Shown here: positions 49,931 to 63,129 of the stretch, in pieces
How the letters are laid out: each line of letters starts with the position of its first letter
Position numbering within the stretch: the first letter of the stretch is position 1
Assembly: GCA_002104945.1 (NCBI GenBank)
Contig: MCFH01000002.1
Span: forward strand, 930,001-994,000
Length of the DNA stretch: 64,000 nt
Reading direction: 5' to 3'
Source of the DNA: Piromyces finnis
Lineage: Eukaryota > Neocallimastigomycota > Neocallimastigomycetes > Neocallimastigales > Neocallimastigaceae
Program-made: the position numbers and the translations under genes
The notes under the pieces: model-generated
What the model saw: only the letters and a program-made list of their open reading frames with translations
Database searches by the model: none
What the model was told of the DNA's origin: nothing

Positions 49931-52403
49931 ATGTTTTCAGCAAAATTAAAGGTTGAATCTGTCAATGAATTCCAAGCTGTTATTCTTGCAGGTTATGGTA
50001 ACAGGTTACTATTGAACAATATAATAAATAATTATCAAATCTAAATACTATTTAGAAAATTTATAATGGGTTTTTTTTTTAATATTTATTATATTTATAA
50101 ATAATTACAATAAATTATGAAATAAATATAAAAAAAAAAATTAAATAAACAATAAGAATGTACCCATTAACTGAAGAAAACTCATTACCAAAGGCTCTTC
50201 TTCCAGTTGCTAACAAACCATTACTTTACTATCAATTACAATGGCTTACAAAAGCAGGAATTCAAGGTATAAAATATATCGACATGAAATTTCAAGTGAT
50301 TTCTGAAAGAATTAAAATTTTAAAAAATAGAATTAAGCATAATCTTTAAAAAAAAAATAAATGTTTAATATATATTTTTTCCATTTATAATGAAGATGTT
50401 ATTGTAACTTGTCACAAAGATATTGCCCAAAAAATCAACGTCTATTTAAATTCAGAATATGATGTATTTAACGAAATTAAAGTTGAAGTTGTTGCCATTA
50501 ATGATTACGTTGGTACTGCTGATGCTTTAAGATATTTAAAGGAAAAAGATAAATTAAAAGTATATATTAAATTTCATTATAAAAATATTTAACAGAATTT
50601 TAAATTTCAGTAAAATTTAATTACATATTTTTTGGCATATTTTTATTCACATCCATAAAAATTTTATATTTTTTATTTAATAAAAAAAAAAAAAAAAAGC
50701 AAATGGATTTAGTCGTTATCAGTTGTGATCTTGTTACTGATATGCCACCACATCATATATTAGATGTTCACCGTGTAGTTAATCCATCTATGACAGCTTT
50801 ATATTACGAAGATCCAAAAGCTGACGCTGAAAAAACAACAAAGGAAATGGGTAAATTCATTAAATCATCATAATCATTATTAATTATATTAAGCAAGACA
50901 TTCTTATTAAATTTATGAAATTATAATTTATGAAATTTAATGAAATTATAATAATAAAGATTCTCCTGATTACATTGGTATCGATCCAAATCGTTCACAA
51001 TTAGTATATGTCGCTTCCAAAACTGATTACAGTTCAGAATTACCATTCAGAATGAGTTTATTACAAAAGTAAATTAATAAATTATTTTAAATATTATTGA
51101 TATATGATTTATTTTAATAATATAAATGATTATTAAATGGCGATTTTAAATTTTAAAATATTATTGCTATTATATTTATATTTTGAAATAAATTAAATCA
51201 AACATAAATAGATTCCCAGTTATAAATTTCTACACTCAATTAAGAGATGCTCATCTTTATATATTTAAACAATGGGTTTTCGATATGCTTCTCCAAAAGA
51301 AAAATATTAGTAGTCTTCGTAGTGAATTAGTACCATTATTGGTTAAATGTCAATCAGCTAGTTCAGAATGGTTAGAAAAGGAAGGAATTGATAAATGTAA
51401 GTAAAAATACAAAAAATATAGAAATTGTTCTTTATACATATTATAATTATACTATACTATATCAACAATAAAATCTAGACGATTTAGTTTATTTTACTTA
51501 AATGATTTTTAAATGATTAATATTTATAAATATTTATATATAATATCAAATATTTTTAATAACTTGTTTTATTTATTTTAAAATAAATATTTATTGATTA
51601 AATACAATTTATGTTAAAAATGATATTTCTGGAAAATATATAATAAACCATTATAGTTATTCAAAGTTCTTCACCTATTGCATCTTCAGCTCCAACTACT
51701 CCATTATCACCAAATAACACATCTCATGATGAAACCAAAAACACTCCAATATGTACTGCTATTGTTTGCAATGCAAGTTATTGTAGTCGTGCCAATACTC
51801 TTCCAACCTATGCTGAAATTAATAGATATATGACTCGTCAATCAACTGAACAACGTATTCCAGATAGTGCTGAAGTTAGTCCAAAAACTCAAGTTGGTCC
51901 AGATTCACTTGTTGGTGATAGTTCAAAGATTGGTGAAAGATGTTCTATTAAGAAGTCTGTTATTGGTAGTCACTGTGTTATTGGACGCAATGTTAAAATT
52001 ATTGGTTCAGTTATTATGGATTACATTGTTATAGAGGATAAGTAAGATCATCTTATATAACTATTTCATAGAATTCTAAATATATTATTTATAATTTAAT
52101 ATTAATTTTATTAACAATCAAATAAATATTTATTTGAATAAAAAAAAAAACAGTGTAAAATTAGAAAACTGTATTGTTTGTAATAATGGTAAGGTTTTAG
52201 AAAAATGTCACTTAATTAATTGTGAAGTTGCAGCTAACTTTGTTGTTCCAAAGAACAGTAAGTTCTATACAAAAATTTTATAATATTTACTAATAATTTT
52301 TATAAATTATTTATTAATTAAATAAATATTAAAATAATAAATAACAGCACAAACCAAGAATGAACAATTTGTTGAATTCAGAGAATTAGACAAGGACTTT
52401 TAA
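49931..52403 (+). CDS. EIF2B3: Translation initiation factor eIF2B subunit gamma
   Basis: Nine exons (49931-50004, 50157-50266, 50396-50559, 50700-50850, 50960-51068, 51212-51396, 51657-52041, 52154-52257, 52348-52403) give 445 aa, matching the family (human 452). With eIF2B-epsilon it forms the catalytic subcomplex that exchanges GDP for GTP on eIF2. The N-terminal nucleotidyltransferase-like domain shows ILAGYGNRMYPLTEENSLPK and ALLPVANKPLLYY, then VISCDLVTD. After a Ser/Thr/Pro-rich linker (about residue 275), the C-terminal left-handed beta-helix has hexapeptide-like turns (VGPDSLVGDSSKIGERCSI, IGSHCVIGRNVKIIGSVI). The alternative, a sugar-phosphate guanylyltransferase, is less likely because the MDLVVISCDLVTD block and overall length fit eIF2B-gamma. 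Confidence 0.92.
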
Positions 52404-52829
52404 ATATGCAAGGTTTATTAATAAAAATGTTACATTAGAAGATTTAAACAACGAATAAATGATATAAATAAAAAACATTCCTTATTTATTTATCACTATA
52501 ATAATAATAATAAAAAAAATTATACAATATAATTTAATAATAAACTCTTTTTTTTTTAAATAAAATAAAATAAAATAAAATAAAAAACTACATTACACAT
52601 AATAAATAAACAAAAACTAAAATTTAGAATATATTAATTATTACTTATTTTTAATTTCTTTAAATAAATAAAAAAAAAAAATATTAAAAAAAAAAAAAAA
52701 TATTAAAATGATTTTCACTCGAGTTGTAAAATAAATATAATATTAATTAATATTTCTACTATTAATGTTATAGTATAAAACTATTTAAATGAAGATGTAC
52801 AAATTTTATTATTATATATAAAAGATAGA

Positions 52830-52865
<36 letters not shown>

Positions 52866-53066
52866 AAAACATGCTTTTTTGTATATTTTTATGTATATAA
52901 ATATTTACAATGTTTACAATGTTTCATTTAAATTTGAGTTTTTTTATTATCATTATTATTATTTTTTAACTATATAAAAAAAAAAAAAAAATACTTTATA
53001 TTCTATTATTTTATTTTTTATTTTTATTTAATTCTTCAATATTAGTTTTCTTTTTTTTTTTTTTAT
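52404..53066. other. AT-rich spacer between convergent genes
   Basis: No gene. Contains a short (ATT)n run near 52830-52864 and several A runs. Confidence 0.6.
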
Positions 53067-54354
53067 TTATTCCCAATTTCCCCAGTCATCATCACTATCT
53101 TCATTTTTTTTATCATCAGTGGTAACATCTCCAACTGGTACAGAAGAATTAGCATTTAAATTAGTAGTAGTTTTTGGTTTTTCTTCTTTTTTGATATCAC
53201 CTTCAGGTGTCTTTTCATCGTCATCAGAGTCCCACTTAATTTCTTCTTCTTGACCAATATTTGCAGCAACATCTTTTTATAATACATAATAATTAATATA
53301 TTTTTATTATATACCAAATTCAACTAATAATTATACTATTTTTATAAATTTTATTATATTACCTTTAACTAATTGCTTTTTTTGTTTTTCTGAATCTTCT
53401 AATTCTTTTAATTTGAAGAAATAGCGTTGCCAGAATATTTCTTCTGGAAGACGTGCTGGAACTTTTTTTTAAATTAATTAAAATATATTTATTATTATAA
53501 TTTTATTTTTAGTTTTATGTAAAATTGTATAGTATAAATTTAAGAAATATATACCAATGGTTGAATGATGTGTTTTTACTTCTTCTACTTCATCAAGTAA
53601 TTTATCGATTTCTGTATGATATGAAAATAAATCAAATGATTGAGTAAACTTTTTAAATTCTTGAATTCTTTCAATAGAACTATCTGGATCATATAATGGG
53701 TCAATTAAGTAGGTTAGTGGGTCACTTTGAAGTTCATAAATTAATGCTTCCTTTCTGTCAAAACTGTTTGATTAATATTTTTATTCAGTATTTACAAATC
53801 ATATTATTGTATTATTAATAAATATAATATATATATAATAAATTTTAAAATAAAAAATATATATTGAAATAAATAATAATATAAATTTCATTAAAAACTT
53901 GAATTTGAGTTTTGAAATTACTAAATATAGTTTATTATTACATCTTTTTCTTTTTTTGTGGTGTTTCTTGCTTATTCATGTTTAATAAGGAATTAATTCC
54001 AGTACTCATTTTATTTATTAAACTACTATTTCTTTTTGCATACAATGCAGTTCTTTCATGTTCTTTTGGAACTTCTTTTTCGTTATCATTGTCAACTGAA
54101 GTAGTTACGTCGGTTTCTGGTTTCTTTGTCATACTATTAATTTTCTGTTTTAAATTTTGTGATTCAGTAGTTATGGTTGTAACGAATTCAGATAAATCCC
54201 TTTATAATTATGTTTTGATTATATTAATTAAATGAAATCCAGTATTTATTTTTTTTTTTTAGAATAAATATATAATAATATAATAATAATAACAAACTAA
54301 TAAAAAATATATATATACTTTTGATATACTTCTTTAACTGTTTCAGACTATTAA

Positions 54355-54385
<31 letters not shown>

Positions 54386-54766
54386 GAAAAAGATAATTCA
54401 AAATTTAAAAATTTAAAAAAATATTAAATTAAAATATTATGTATATATATATTATCTTATTTTTAATTAGAAGCTTACTTGTTTTTTAACATTTTCAATA
54501 ACTTTTGATAAAGAAAAGGTTTTCCAACGAGAATATATTGGAGAAAATGTTGAATTATTTTCTTGTGTTGTTGAAGTATTAGTATTATTATCTTTGTTAG
54601 ATTCTGCTGAAGCAACTTGGGTTTGGTTCGACTCTAATTGATTTATTTTTTCATTTTCTTCATTTTTAACCCCAACCTTTGATTCCTGAACATTTTCTGG
54701 AACATCTGTTTCATTCTTAACTTCTTTAATTTCAGTTGTTATTGTATTACTTTTATCTTCTTCCAT
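53067..54766 (-). CDS. BSD domain-containing protein (BSDC1-like)
   Basis: Six exons (54766-54479, 54347-54319, 54199-53942, 53763-53555, 53461-53363, 53272-53067) give 362 aa, in phase throughout. The N-terminus is acidic and disordered. A middle segment (about 80-190) has an amphipathic stretch followed by a Lys-rich patch. The BSD domain spans about 225-295: RKEALIYELQSDPLTY, then LPEEIFWQRYFFKLKELE with the conserved FW and RYFF aromatics. The acidic tail ends DDDWGNWE, as in BSDC1. BSD domains occur in TFIIH p62, synapse-associated proteins and BSDC1; the cellular role of the last is poorly known. An in-frame stop just after exon 3 is removed by splicing. It is divergent from the zinc-knuckle gene 487 bases away. 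Confidence 0.88.
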
Positions 54767-55253
54767 TTTTATTAAACTTTTATTTATATTATTTTAAAAA
54801 AAATAATAATAATAATAATATAAAACAATATTAAATAAAAATAAAAAAATTTATTTGAATTTAAAAATTGAATTTGAATTTAAAAAATGAATTTGAATTT
54901 AAAAAATGAATTTGAATACAAATAATAAATAAAATAAATATTGAAATTCCTTTAAATATTATAATGTATATTTATAATAATTAATATAACAAAAACCTTT
55001 CGTTATAAATACCTTTAATATTGAATAATTAAAATGTTATAAAGTAAATAAAGAATAAATAAGGGAAAAAATATATTAACAAAAAAACATAATTTGTTAA
55101 TTATTATTTATCACATGAATTTAATTTATATAATTAAAATTATATTCAATAAAATATTTTTATGTATTATTTATGTATATACAGAAATTTTATTAAAATT
55201 AAAAATTCGTTTTTTTAAAAAAATATATATTGTATATTAAAATTAATCTAGAA
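54767..55253. promoter_or_regulatory. Shared 5' region of BSD and zinc-knuckle genes
   Basis: 487 bases between divergent start codons. It contains three tandem, near-identical copies of a unit like TTTGAATTTAAAAAATGAA (about 54852-54915). This short direct repeat might be regulatory or simple sequence. No gene. Confidence 0.5.
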
Positions 55254-55926
55254 ATGGATGAAGAAAAAAAAGGTTTAGATGCTTTTTCAAGATTAAGTTC
55301 AGGAAAAAACCAAGGACAAGCCCAATTAAGTTGTAAAAAATGTGGAGGAGGTATAAAATAACAGTAAATAACATTATTATTTCCTTTTTTTATTTCAATA
55401 ATATTAAAATGTTGATAAAATATAATTAATTTAATAATTAATTGTCAATAACTATTTTTTTTTTTTTTACTTTGTTCTTATAATATTATTTTAAAATTAT
55501 TAATTAAAAGCTGGACATTTTACCTTTCAATGTAGAAATACAATAAAATTATCACCAATTAAAAAGAAAGAATTAACCCCATTAGAACAATTTATACAGA
55601 AAAAAAGAGAAAATCTCCAGGAAATGATAAAATCATCAAAAAAGCATTCTCATTCACATTCAGATTCAGATTCTTCAGATAGTGAAAGTTCATATAGTAG
55701 TGATTCCTCATCAGATTATCATAAAAAGAAAAGAAGAAAGCATCATTCTTCTAAAAACAAACATCATAAGCGCAAGCATAGAAAATATGATAGTTCAGAT
55801 GATTCTGATTCTGATTCTGATTATGATAGTTATGATGATAGTGAAAGTGACAGTAAAAGTAGAAAGCGTAAAACAAAGCATTCTTCTCATTCACATAAAA
55901 AAAAGCATCATAAAAGAAGACATTAA
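55254..55926 (+). CDS. Zinc-knuckle, SR/KH-rich protein (SREK1IP1-like)
   Basis: Two exons (55254-55350, 55511-55926) give 170 aa. A single CCHC zinc knuckle at about residues 27-40 reads CKKCGGAGHFTFQC (C-X2-C-X4-H-X4-C), followed by RNTIKL. This matches SREK1-interacting protein 1 (CKKCGYPGHLTFEC in the animal protein, from family knowledge), linked to splicing regulation. The C-terminal 100 residues are Ser/Asp repeats with Lys/His/Arg-rich blocks, typical of nuclear speckle proteins. The intron splits the knuckle just after GG. The role in RNA processing is inferred. Confidence 0.85.
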
Positions 55927-58900
55927 AATTAATTTATTCATTTATAATAATAATAATAATAGAGATTATATAATAAAAATTCTCTAAACTTTTTTTTTTT
56001 TTTCGTTTTTTTGGATAAGAATTCAAGATTTAAATTAACTTCAGTTTATAATATACCATTTATTTAATTATAGCATTAATATTTAATAAAAATAATTTTT
56101 TTTAAAAGCATATAAAATTATTTTAAATCATTAATAGTTATTTAACATTACCAAAAATAAAAATAAAATATAAATAATCTTTAATATATATAACACTTTG
56201 AATAATATATTTTTTAAAAAATATCAATTTATAATGATGTATTGATATTGTTACAAGTTATTTATTAAAAAAAAATACGATAATATATAATGTTTTCCAT
56301 TTTAAAAAATATTTTCATTATTTAAAAGATAACTAATTAATTTATAAATAATTCATAAGAATTATAATATTTATGCGATATTCTAATTTTATTATTATTA
56401 ATGATATCAATTATACTATTTCTGTATATATATTTTAAAAGAAAAAAAGAATATATAAATCCATTAAATGATAGTTACATCTTTATAATATATAAATTTT
56501 TATTAAATTAAATAGTAGTTTAATAACTATACAAGATTACATCTTTTAATAAACAGATAAAACAAATTAGAAATTGGAAATGATAGCACTGTATTTATTA
56601 AGCACTCTAATGATATCAACATATTTATCATCATTTGCAAAAATATGTTTTCGCAAGATCATCTATATGAAACGAATTTTAAAACTTTTTAGTTTTTTTT
56701 TTTTTTTTTTTTTATACTGCCTCAAGGATATATTGTTAACTGAAAATAAAAATTTTACCAAAAAGAAGCATAAAAATGTAGAAATAAATTATTTATCTTG
56801 TTATTATTAAGTGCTAATTCATGCAGTGTCTTTTACAGTGAAAATTATAATCTTTTCAATAATAATTGTTTTTAAAATACATTTTGTTTTAATAGTATAA
56901 GAAGTTGATAAAAATTTTTATTGAGTTAGTAGATAATTACGACTGATAATCCAACAATAATAATAATAAATGAAGTTAATATTACAATTAAAATATATAT
57001 ATATCAATTTTATTTCTTTTTTAATTGCTTTATTTTTAATATTAAGTTTTTAAGTAAATATAAATAGTAAATCTTTTTTACTTTTTTTTTTTATCTTTAA
57101 GAAAAAAATAATAATTAAATAAAGAATTATGAAAAAAGAAACTTTAATATTAATAAATTAAAAAAAAAATATTTATAATATTATTTACATTTAAACTATT
57201 TTTTTATTATAAAAAATAATATTCATAGAATATTCCATCATAAAAACAATTGACATAGATCACACTGACAATATTAACAATATTTAAATATAAAAAAAAA
57301 AAAAAAAAAGGAATAAGAAAATAAAGACAATTTTATTTAATGTTGATATATAGACAAAGTTTATTTATTTACATTTAGTATTATATTTATATTCATTATT
57401 ATATACAATTATATTAAAAAAAAGAGAGAGAGAGAGAGAGAAATAATAAGTTTTATTTTTTATTTAATTTATTTTAACGGTTGAAGATCTTGGAATAATA
57501 TAATACATAGATAAAATAAAAATTATTAAATGATTATACTATTGAAAAAAAAAAAAAAAAAAAAGGAAAAGTAATATATTTTAGTTATAATTGTTTTTTG
57601 GAATACATTTTAACTTTTGATAATATTTTCATTAAAGAAGATAAAAGGTAAAAGTTTCAGCTTTATAATTATAAATAGCAACAACATACAGTATATTATT
57701 TTTAGTAGTAGTATAATAATTAGAAATTATACAACAAGAACAAGAAAAGTTGAATTTTATTTAAATTTTTTCCTATTTAAAACAGGCCATTTGATAGAAT
57801 CGTTTGGAATTTTTTAACTCTTTAATTTATAATTAAAATGATAAAAATTAAAGATAATTTAAATTTCTTTCTTACATGAAAGTATATAAAAATAACAAAT
57901 ACAATATAAAGATGATGATTTCTAATGTGTTTAAAAATATATATATATTTTTAATAACTTATTTGCCTATATATATGAGGAGATTGATCTATATATCAAA
58001 ATGTTTTTCATTGTATGTATAGAATTTTTATTGAATATTAATAAGTTATACTATATTTATATATTCAAATATAAAACATAGAATGATAAAAATATTGCAT
58101 TTTTAATATATTAATATTTATTTATTTATATCCTATTATTTGAATGTTATATTCATTTAATGTAATTATTAAAATACGCCGTATATTATATGTATCCATT
58201 TATAATTTATATAAATGTGTATTAATATATTAATAATTGTATTTTAATTTCCTTTTATGTTATAGAGGTTAAAATTAAAATCATAAATTGAAAATAAGGT
58301 TTTATTATGTATATTTAATGATAATAAGTTGAATTAAAATGCCTTTTTTTTATTATTATTACTATTATATATATATCTTCAATAGAAAAAAAATATATAT
58401 ATATTCATTAATAATTTATAATGTAGATAAAAAAAATATATAAAGCATTCAAATATATTATTTAATTTCTTAATAATTAATTTAATTCAAATATGCTTTT
58501 TTGAGAAATAAATTTATAATAATTAAAAATAATCACTATGAAGATTATGAAACATCGGTCTTTTATTAACAAATACTTAATTATCGAACAACTATTAGTT
58601 AAAGAGTTTATACTTTTAAGAGAGGTAGTATTTTTACCTAAATCGTCAAACCCATGGTATTATAATAATAAATATAATACTTAATTTATTATTAACAATA
58701 TTTTAATTAGCATATAGTTTTACAAAGTCAAAATTATTTCAATATTTCTGTTATTATTATTGAATTTCCTCTTTTTTTCTTTTTTTTTTTTTTTTTTTTT
58801 TGCTTTTATTTTTTTTTTTATTTGTTATTTTTTATTAACTTTTTATTTTATTTGTTAATTTTTTTATTTTATTTTTTTTTTCGAATAAGTAATATTAAAA

Positions 58901-59286
58901 ATAAAAAATTCTTATAAAAATATTTATATATATATATATAGAATTTTTTTCGTTCAGAATAAGAATAAAAAAGAATATAAAACTGTATAAATAAAGGAAT
59001 ATATATAATATATAATTAAAAAATATTATATAAAATAGATTTAATTATTATACTATAATTTCCTTTTATTTTATAAAATAATACTATTAATTTTATTAAC
59101 AGTTTTTTTTTATCTTTTTTATTTTATCTTATTTTTTCGTATACTATAAAAATTAATATTTATAAATAATATATGTTCGTCCGTAAAAATAATTAAATAG
59201 TTTATTATATATTAATAAATATTATATGTGGATTAAATTGAGGTAAAGAATAAAAAAATAAATACAGTATATATTATTGAATCATT
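55927..59286. other. AT-rich intergenic DNA with possible small coding remnants
   Basis: No firm gene. Two lower-AT islands stand out. At 56576-56671 the minus strand reads about 31 codons (with FANDDKYVDIIRVLNKYS) behind an AG, like a terminal exon. At 58538-58684 the plus strand has a 48-codon frame (MKIMKHRSFINKYLIIEQLL onwards). Neither matches a family I know. A (GA)n run lies at 57424-57441 and a T-rich stretch at about 58770-58880. Confidence 0.5.
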
Positions 59287-60761
59287 TTATTCTTCAACCT
59301 TATTGATTTCAATATTTTCTTCCTTTTCAATTTCTTCATCAACCTTTGAATACCACATCTTTATTTTTTCATTTAATAAATCATCATTACTTTTTTCTGC
59401 TGGTGGTGGGGTAATAATTATATCATTAGTAATTGGAATAGCCATTGGTTCATCAGAGGTAATTGGTGTAGCTGAAAGAGCTGGTGAACCTGGAACAGCT
59501 GGATTAGTAAAGACCTTCTTTTCTTCCTTAGCAGGAGTTGTAGACTTCTTGGTTTGGGTTGGTCTTTCCCATGGTAAACGAACTTCTGATGCACCAAATG
59601 ATCTTTCAGAATCAAATGATGGAGTTGGTGAACCATGTCTTTCATAAGCTGGAGACCATGGACGTTCTGAAGCTGGAGACCATGGACGACCACCTAATAA
59701 TGGAGAAGATCTTCCATAATAACAATATCCAGATGGAGTAAGTGGTCTTGGTAAAAGTTGGGTTATATCGTTGGTTTGGGCATCTTCAAATGCCTTTCTA
59801 CGAGAGCGGAATTCATCATTACTAACAAATTGATTATTTCTACCAACTTGAGAAAGAATATTCTACAATTATTTAATAATAAAAATTAAATTATTAAATA
59901 AGATTACTTTGTGTTCCTTTTTTTTTTAAAAAAAAAAAAAAGAATAAAGAATTATTAATAATTTTATAGTAATTACTGTATTTACAAAAATTATATTATT
60001 TATATTAATAATATAATAAATAAATGGTAAATACAGTATTACTTTCCAACATTATAAAAGCTCTGAAATTTTATGATTTCTTATATTTTATATTATATTT
60101 TATTAATTTACCTTAAGACTGTTTGATTTTGGAGCACTAAAGCCAGCTGAACCGGTAAGAGTTTTTGGTACGTCATCTGATATCTTAGTTATAAATGGTC
60201 TTAAATTAGTAGTACTTGAATTTGTAGTTTTGGAACTAGAAGTTTTATTACTAGCATTTGAAGAAGGATCTCTTGAAAATGATGCAGAACTTGTAGATTT
60301 AATTGGTCTGAATTTTGGTTCTGGTTTTAAATTACTTGTGTATCTGTTAGTAACATGACTTGGAGAAAAACTCTTTTTAGCATTTTTACTTTCATTTTGA
60401 GCCATTTCTAAAAAGAATCTTCTTCTTGCTAAAAATTCATCTTTTCCTACACCGACATCTTTTTTGTCTTTGTTATTGAAAATACTCTGAAATTTAAATA
60501 TACATTATAAATAACAATAATAATAACATTAATAATAATTTTAAATAATTAATATACTTTGTATTAAAATATTTCTTTCCATTTTGCAATAATATTTATT
60601 ATATTATTATTTTTTGTAATTTATTTTGTATATTTTATATTAAATATCATACTTTTTGAAAAGTTTATATATTTTTATTTATATCATAATAATATTAAAT
60701 AAATTTATTATTTTTATTCTTATATATTATATACCTTGTATGCGTTAGAATTTGTAGACAT
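59287..60761 (-). CDS. Unrecognised protein with two EF-x2-RR motifs
   Basis: Three exons (60761-60735, 60486-60112, 59862-59287) give 325 aa; introns are phase 0. I do not recognise a family. Exons 2 and 3 begin with related motifs: SIFNN, 9 residues, KDEFLARRRFFLEMAQ (about 10-39), and NILSQVGRNNQFVSNDEFRSRRKAFEDAQ in two parts at about 135-163. Between them is a Ser/Thr/Asn-rich disordered linker. After the second motif come Pro/Ser repeats RPWSPASE and RPWSPAYE, a Lys-rich Pro segment and an acidic coiled end. There is no signal peptide or membrane segment. The sequence suggests a scaffold or phosphoprotein with short binding motifs (SP sites, Arg-rich patches). No function is claimed. 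Confidence 0.82.
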
Positions 60762-62287
60762 CTTTGATTCTTTATATATTAATTGAATAGTATATTTTAA
60801 TATTTATTTATTTATTTGACTTTAAAGTTTAATTTTGAAAATAAATATTATCAATTTAATTTATTCTAAAAAGTTTTTTTTTTAGTTTATCCTTTTTATT
60901 AATTGTTATTTACAAGTTGTAATAATATTTTTCTAATAAAACTATTATATATATATTTTTTTCTAAAAAAAAATACTAAATTAATTGATATATGCAAAAT
61001 TTTTAAATTAGAAAAAAAAGGCTTATAGTTATTTTAAATAAAATATTTATATTCCTTTTGAAATCTTTTTTAATTTATGTTAAAATTATATACATATATA
61101 TATAATTAATTTAATATTTTTTTTGTAAGAAAGAAAAAAATGAATATTTTCCTTCTTTTTGTTTTTTTTTATTTTTAATTTGTTATTCTTATTCTTATTA
61201 TTTTTTTTTTTTATATTAAGTTATTATTAAGTTTTTAATTTAATAATAATTCTTAAATATAAAAAATGTTTTTATTTTATTTATTTTTATTTCTTTTTAT
61301 TTTTAATTTTTTTAAAATAAAAAAAAAAAAAAAAAATGAATATTATGAATATTTTTATTTCATTTTTTAAGATTATATTAAATTATTAATTATAATTTAT
61401 TTAATATATTAAAGTAGACTTTAATATATGGTAATATGTTTTAGTGCAACCATACTCTTTAATTAAAAGTCAAAAAATACTTTTTTTTATATAAATTTTA
61501 TGGGTATTATTAGTTATTAAATATTGGAAATAGAAAAATGTGTAATAATTTAAATTATATATAAATAAATAATAAAAAAACTATTAACAATATTTTATTG
61601 TATTTATTTTTATATAGAGGTAACAAACAATCTGTATATAGAAATTTATCTTCTTTTAAAATAGTAATCAATTTACTATAATTATATTTTTTATCATAAT
61701 TATTTTATATTAATATAAATTAAAAATTAAAACCAGTTTTTTAATATTTTATATCTTTATTTTCCTCTATTAAAACTATTTTTTATATATTTTGATAATA
61801 TATTAAATATATATTAAATTATATATTATAAATATATTTATTTATGCTTTTTCCATTTATTTTTAATTAAATGTTTTATATTAAATTAAATACAATAGGA
61901 TTTATGATCATTTATTTTAAAAATATTCATTTTATATAAATTGCTAAATTTATAAAACAAATATATTAAATCCTATTCAAATAATTTGTTTAAATATAGA
62001 AATTTATGTTGTACCAAAAAATACAATGATCATAATTTAATTAAATATTAGATTAATGTATACATTATTATGTATTACAAAATCTTTCTATCCTAATCGT
62101 AGGTGAAAGCAATTTCAAAACTATTTATATTTTTTAAAGTAATTAATAATACTATCTATATTAATGAAATAGTCTATATCATGACATAAAAGCATATATA
62201 ATATATTAAAACGAGTTATTGTTAATAGAATTTATTTGAATATAATGATTATATATAATAAAATCATTTTGTGGATTATAAATAATG

Positions 62288-62345
62288 TTAGAAAAAAAAA
62301 AAGATAAAACTATATGTCATATAGTTTTATCTTTTTTTTTTCTAA
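62288..62345. repeat. Near-perfect 58-bp palindrome
   Basis: Left arm 62288-62316 starts TTAG, has an A11 run and ends GATAAAACTATATG. The right arm 62318-62345 is its reverse complement with T10 in place of T11. The single T at 62317 is the centre. In RNA it would form a hairpin with almost no loop. Origin unknown. Confidence 0.9.
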
Positions 62346-62648
62346 GTATATTTTATAAGATATATTTTGTATTTAACTTGTTATTTTCTGATTAATTCAT
62401 ATCAATGTTTTAATGAATATGTGTGTGCTAATATTAAAATAAACTACACATATATTCTAATAATAATATTAAGATTATAAAATAATATCAATGATTTTGT
62501 ATTTAAGTAATTGTATAAATAATTTCCTTTTTTACTTAAAATTAAATAATATAGTTTATAACAAAATTTAAAAATATTAATTAATTATTGCTTTTTAATT
62601 CCATATTAAATAAAATGACTATTACTATATTTTACTTGGTATTTTAAA

Positions 62649-62791
62649 GAATTAATATTTATCCTAGATTTTAGCCTGTTTTTTTACATTTTTTGAAATT
62701 TTCCTGGCTAAAGTTCTTACTAAGGTTAAATTTCTTCTGGCTAAAAAATCTGGCTAAAATCTTCAAAAAAATCTAGGATAAATATTAATTC
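62649..62791. mobile_element. MITE-like fold-back element with 24-bp terminal inverted repeats
   Basis: Left end 62649-62672 (GAATTAATATTTATCCTAGA then TTTT) and right end 62768-62791 are perfect reverse complements over 24 bases. The left arm continues as TTTTAGCC, matched on the right by GGCTAAAA after a short insertion. CTGGCTAAA occurs three times inside. Total length 143 bp, with no coding capacity. A clear target-site duplication is not visible, so transposition is inferred from the inverted repeats alone. Confidence 0.65.
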
Positions 62792-63129
62792 ATAGAAAGT
62801 ATAAAAATCTAATTTTTTAACCAGTGTAACATACTAACAATTGATTTTTATCTAAAATTTATATTTGAATTATAAATTAAAAAAAATTATAATTTAATAC
62901 TAAAAAGGAAACATATACTCTGAATAAAATGGTCATTGTAAATGTGTAATAACCAATTTAGTTCCAATTTTTTGAAACACCAACCAATAATATGACTGCA
63001 TTCATATATTTTATTTTAGAATATAGTTTTATAAATAGAAAGAATAATTCATTTTTTATGTTTTTATTTATTTATTTAATTAAATACTTATAAATATATT
63101 ATTTTAGGTAATACTGATAATAAAAAAAA

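Larger units (their letters stand above)
60762..63129. other. AT-rich region between divergent genes, with palindrome and fold-back element
   Basis: No gene is supported. It holds the palindrome at 62288-62345 and the inverted-repeat element at 62649-62791, which are annotated separately. The last 340 bases are the 5' flank of the partial gene at 63130. Confidence 0.6.

Noticed and set aside
53938..54132. Separate 64-residue protein ending in KKKKM
   Set aside because: It is exon 3 of the BSD gene. A GT donor before the stop joins it in frame to the BSD-domain exon.
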